Shown one piece after another: positions 7,562 through 9,419 of a stretch of DNA of 9,419 nucleotides; positions within the stretch are counted from its first letter, which is position 1; every line of letters begins with the position of its first letter. The translations under genes were made by a program, and so were the position numbers. The notes under the pieces were generated by a model. That model was not told where the DNA came from. It worked only from the letters and a program-made list of their open reading frames with translations, and ran no database searches. Origin of the DNA: an uncultured Lachnospiraceae bacterium (GTDB lineage: Bacteria; Bacillota; Clostridia; Lachnospirales; Lachnospiraceae); the NCBI GenBank assembly GCA_902782815.1, contig CACZOS010000325.1, positions 1 through 9,419 on the forward strand, written 5' to 3'.

Positions 7562-7590
7562 TTGACAGACAGGGAATATTAATATAATAT
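7562..7590 (+). promoter_or_regulatory. Sigma-A-type promoter of the SpaA-like gene
   Basis: A perfect -35 box TTGACA (7562-7567) is followed by a perfect TATAAT (7583-7588) at 15 nt; an overlapping TAATAT (7585-7590) gives the standard 17 nt. It lies between the ilvN terminator and the 7638 gene, in a very AT-rich stretch (about 7575-7630) that leaves an untranslated leader of about 40 nt. The leader includes the palindrome TAAATATTTA (about 7597-7606). No operator could be identified. Confidence 0.8.
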
Positions 7591-7637
7591 ATAAATGTAA
7601 ATATTTAACATAAATAGTAATATATGGAAATAAGGAG

Positions 7638-9146
7638 ATGGTGAGAAAAAAAGGTTCAATGAAAATAATCCTCGGGTTGACCATGGCATTAATGCTTATT
7701 GCCGGAAGCAGTTTTTGTTTATGGCATACCGAATATGCCTATGCGTCCATGACCGGGAAAATGAAGGATGAACTTACCTTAGAGAAAAAGATCCCTGAAG
7801 CTCATGCAGGATCTTCGGACATAGAAACGGAAGAGAAGTCTGTCCGGACATATGTGAAAAGCAGTGATACCGGAGAAATGCTGGCCGGTGCCCGGTTCCT
7901 GCTCATGGAATGGTCGGAGAAAAAGGGAAAATATGTTGAGCTGATGACCTTGGAAGAAGGAACGGATAAAGAAGGAGATCCTTTCTATTATAATGCGGAG
8001 CCTTTCCGAAACAGCATGGATAACCTAGGCCGCTATCAGGTCAGGGAAATACAGGCTCCGCCGGGGTGTGTCCCTGCGGAAGAACCCTGGATTTTTACCA
8101 TCGGTCAGGATACGAAGATCAGTACCCATACTTTTACCGGCAGCCTTCAGAAAGTCAGTCTGGAACTGGAGAAAAAAGGGGATGACGGTGAACTCCTTCC
8201 GGGGATTGTCCTCCAGATAAAGGCAGCGGAAGATATCTGTGCTCCCCGGGCGTCTGATGAGGCTTCAGACAAATATTCCTCCCTGCTGGTGGCAAAAGGA
8301 ACAGTGGTGGATACCCTGATAACAGACGAGGACGGGATTGCCCGGTCGACACAGGGTAAAGAACTCTATGTGGGGGAGTACCTGATCCGGGAGATGGAAG
8401 GAGCCGAGGGATACCTTCTGAATCCCGAACCTCATAAAATTACCCTACGTTATTCTACCGAGATCAAAGATGCGGTGATCCCCTATACCGCTTCCTTCAT
8501 CAACCCCAAGATAAAACCCTCCATGGCTGTCGCCAAACTGGCAGACCACACTATGAATCCATTCGGCGCAGAAGTGAAGATGAACCAGGCTGCAGGGCGA
8601 TATGTAGAGAAGAAGATCTCCGGGATTTATGCACCAGGAGAAACGGTGGATTTCAAAGTGACCGTGACCAATACCGGAAATACCGGCCTTTATGAACTCA
8701 GACTGTCCGATACCATATACAGTGTCAATGAGGACGGAGGATATTCCCTGAAGGATTATGTAGAAAAAGATTCCTCACGGTTTGAAATTCCCAGGGAAGG
8801 ATACTTTGTCTCCAGCCGGAGAAATCAAGTGAATGCCTGTCGGGAGAAAGATGATCCCATGACCCTCATTCTTGAACGGCTGCCTGCCGGGGATTCTGTT
8901 GTAGTACATTTCCTTTGCAAAGTAAAAGCCTCGGCCACAGATGCTTTTGATCTCAAAAATGTGGTTAATCTGACCGCCGTGTACAGAATCAGAGAAGGGG
9001 AAGATATTCCCGTAGAGCTCCGGGATGTTCCCACAGAAGAATTGGTTGATGAAAAGGGGAATCCTCTGACCGGGGATTCGGATTTGATCAATATCCTCAG
9101 CCATAAAATAAAAATGCCGGTCGTCATGACCGGCATTTTTATTTAG
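7638..9146 (+). CDS. Secreted SpaA/Cna-B-like surface protein with a DUF11-like domain
   Basis: A 502-residue exported protein, not assignable to a named gene. A signal peptide is clear: basic RKKGSMK (3-9), hydrophobic core (10-29) and a likely cleavage after AYA (34-36). Two SpaA/Cna-B-type beta domains follow, about 68-166 (TGEMLAGARFLL; YQVREIQAPPG) and 172-288 (GELLPGIVLQI; YLIREMEGAEGY), then a DUF11-like domain about 295-450 (GETVDFKVTVTNTGNTGL; LPAGDSVVVHF; LKNVVNLTAVY). E137 and E252 sit where such domains place the isopeptide glutamate; the lysine partners are less certain. There is no LPXTG motif, C-terminal hydrophobic segment or lipobox. No sortase or pilin gene is adjacent, so the protein is probably released or held non-covalently, or has lost its anchor. 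The last codons overlap a terminator. AAGGAG (7632-7637) touches the ATG at 7638, which is unusually close; a GTG at 7641 or ATG at 7659 would leave the signal peptide working. Role in adhesion or matrix is inference. Confidence 0.85.
   Translation: MVRKKGSMKIILGLTMALMLIAGSSFCLWHTEYAYASMTGKMKDELTLEKKIPEAHAGSSDIETEEKSVRTYVKSSDTGEMLAGARFLLMEWSEKKGKYVELMTLEEGTDKEGDPFYYNAEPFRNSMDNLGRYQVREIQAPPGCVPAEEPWIFTIGQDTKISTHTFTGSLQKVSLELEKKGDDGELLPGIVLQIKAAEDICAPRASDEASDKYSSLLVAKGTVVDTLITDEDGIARSTQGKELYVGEYLIREMEGAEGYLLNPEPHKITLRYSTEIKDAVIPYTASFINPKIKPSMAVAKLADHTMNPFGAEVKMNQAAGRYVEKKISGIYAPGETVDFKVTVTNTGNTGLYELRLSDTIYSVNEDGGYSLKDYVEKDSSRFEIPREGYFVSSRRNQVNACREKDDPMTLILERLPAGDSVVVHFLCKVKASATDAFDLKNVVNLTAVYRIREGEDIPVELRDVPTEELVDEKGNPLTGDSDLINILSHKIKMPVVMTGIFI
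9110..9143 (+). terminator. Intrinsic terminator overlapping the end of the SpaA-like gene
   Basis: A perfect 13-bp stem, AAAAATGCCGGTC (9110-9122) pairing with GACCGGCATTTTT (9128-9140) around loop GTCAT, has its T-run merged with the descending arm (9136-9140, then ATTT). The stop codon TAG (9144-9146) lies just beyond, so the whole structure is inside the coding sequence. The symmetric A/T ends could also allow termination of transcripts from the other strand. Confidence 0.85.
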
Positions 9147-9159
9147 AGAGAAAAGTATG

Positions 9160-9192
9160 AAAATCCTCAGAACATCTTGTTCTGATGATTTT
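9160..9192. repeat. Strong inverted repeat in the intergenic region
   Basis: AAAATC (9160-9165) and TCAGAACA (9167-9174) pair with TGTTCTGA (9178-9185) and GATTTT (9187-9192), with a single mismatch and a 3-nt TCT loop. This makes a 14-bp near-perfect hairpin only 20 nt after the previous terminator. The arm ends in TTTT, so it could be a back-up or bidirectional terminator; a protein-binding dyad is also possible. Confidence 0.6.
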
Positions 9193-9336
9193 AGTATAGC
9201 GGATAATTCTTTTTTATGTGTTAATTAAACGTGAAGAAATACCGATGAATTTATAAAGAAATTCTTTCAGGACAGACCGGGTTATGAAAAACTGCCCTGA
9301 TCTTTCCCCGAAAAAGGGAGTCAGATTAAATTAATC

Positions 9337-9365
9337 TTGACTTTATGGCACCTCGGTGATATTCT
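9337..9365 (+). promoter_or_regulatory. Promoter of the tRNA-Pro gene
   Basis: The -35 box TTGACT (9337-9342) is followed after 17 nt by TATTCT (9360-9365), which is preceded by TGA to form an extended -10. The distance to the mature tRNA 5' end (9377) fits a start near 9371. A perfect dyad, AGATTAA (9323-9329) and TTAATCT (9331-9337), abuts the -35 box. The rest of 9193-9322 shows no gene or structure that I can support. Confidence 0.65.
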
Positions 9366-9376
9366 TGTATAGGTAT

Positions 9377-9419
9377 CGAGGCGTGGCTCAGTTTGGTAGA
9401 GCGCTGCGTTCGGGACGCA
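9377..9419 (+). tRNA. tRNA-Pro (anticodon CGG), 3' part beyond the window
   Basis: The acceptor 5' strand CGAGGCG (9377-9383) is followed by TG, D-stem GCTC/GAGC (9386-9389 and 9399-9402) around AGTTTGGTA, and the anticodon stem CTGCG (9404-9408). The loop TTCGGGA gives anticodon CGG (9411-9413) with G37, typical of tRNA-Pro. The window ends one base short of completing the anticodon stem, so the T-arm and the acceptor 3' strand cannot be checked. Confidence 0.88.

Noticed and set aside
7575..7635. AT-rich stretch as a possible integration scar or origin
   Set aside because: It is explained by a sigma-A promoter and leader. No direct repeats, attachment core, integrase or DnaA-box cluster was seen.
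9377..9419. tRNA gene as a mobile-element attachment site
   Set aside because: Only the 5' part of the tRNA is visible and no integrase or repeat of its sequence is found in the window, so this cannot be supported.

Overview
The window looks like chromosomal DNA of a low-to-mid G+C Firmicute, most likely a Lachnospiraceae-type clostridium. The basis is the Firmicutes-only class III fructose-1,6-bisphosphatase, strong AGGAG-type ribosome sites, compact operons ended by intrinsic terminators, and a secreted SpaA-like protein. This placement is inference; no 16S or other marker is present. All recognisable genes lie on the + strand. No CRISPR array, transposase, phage gene or other mobile element was seen.

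Region 1 (1-3111) is a tightly packed cluster. It holds the 3' part of tsaD (tRNA t6A synthesis), ispD (MEP isoprenoid pathway) and a ClpX-like AAA+ unfoldase. The genes overlap by 14 nt and 4 nt, so translation is probably coupled. A hairpin that includes the stop codon of the unfoldase gene, followed by a T-run, closes the cluster. The unfoldase is the least ordinary protein here. It keeps the ClpX zinc site, Walker motifs and IGF loop, but has a long acidic N-terminal extension, a lysine-rich linker and an altered RKH-loop region.

Region 2 (3162-7536) carries fbp (gluconeogenesis) and then ilvB and ilvN, the large and small subunits of acetohydroxyacid synthase, the first common step of valine, leucine and isoleucine synthesis. 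A 10-codon upstream ORF with its own ribosome site sits between fbp and ilvB. No T-box or terminator-type attenuator is visible there. IlvB has methionine where the family normally has the tryptophan of the GMVxQW motif, plus an insertion of about 18 residues just after it. A strong intrinsic terminator follows ilvN.

Region 3 (7537-9419) starts with a sigma-A-type promoter in a very AT-rich leader. It drives a monocistronic gene for a secreted protein with two SpaA/Cna-B-like domains and one DUF11-like domain. The protein has a signal peptide but no LPXTG anchor, and its last codons are also the stem of an intrinsic terminator. About 230 nt of intergenic sequence follow, with a strong hairpin and a doubtful small ORF. 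The window ends inside a tRNA-Pro(CGG) gene that has its own promoter.

Most of the window is housekeeping. The points most worth checking are the ClpX paralogue, the IlvB active-site substitution, and the surface protein without an anchor whose end overlaps a terminator.
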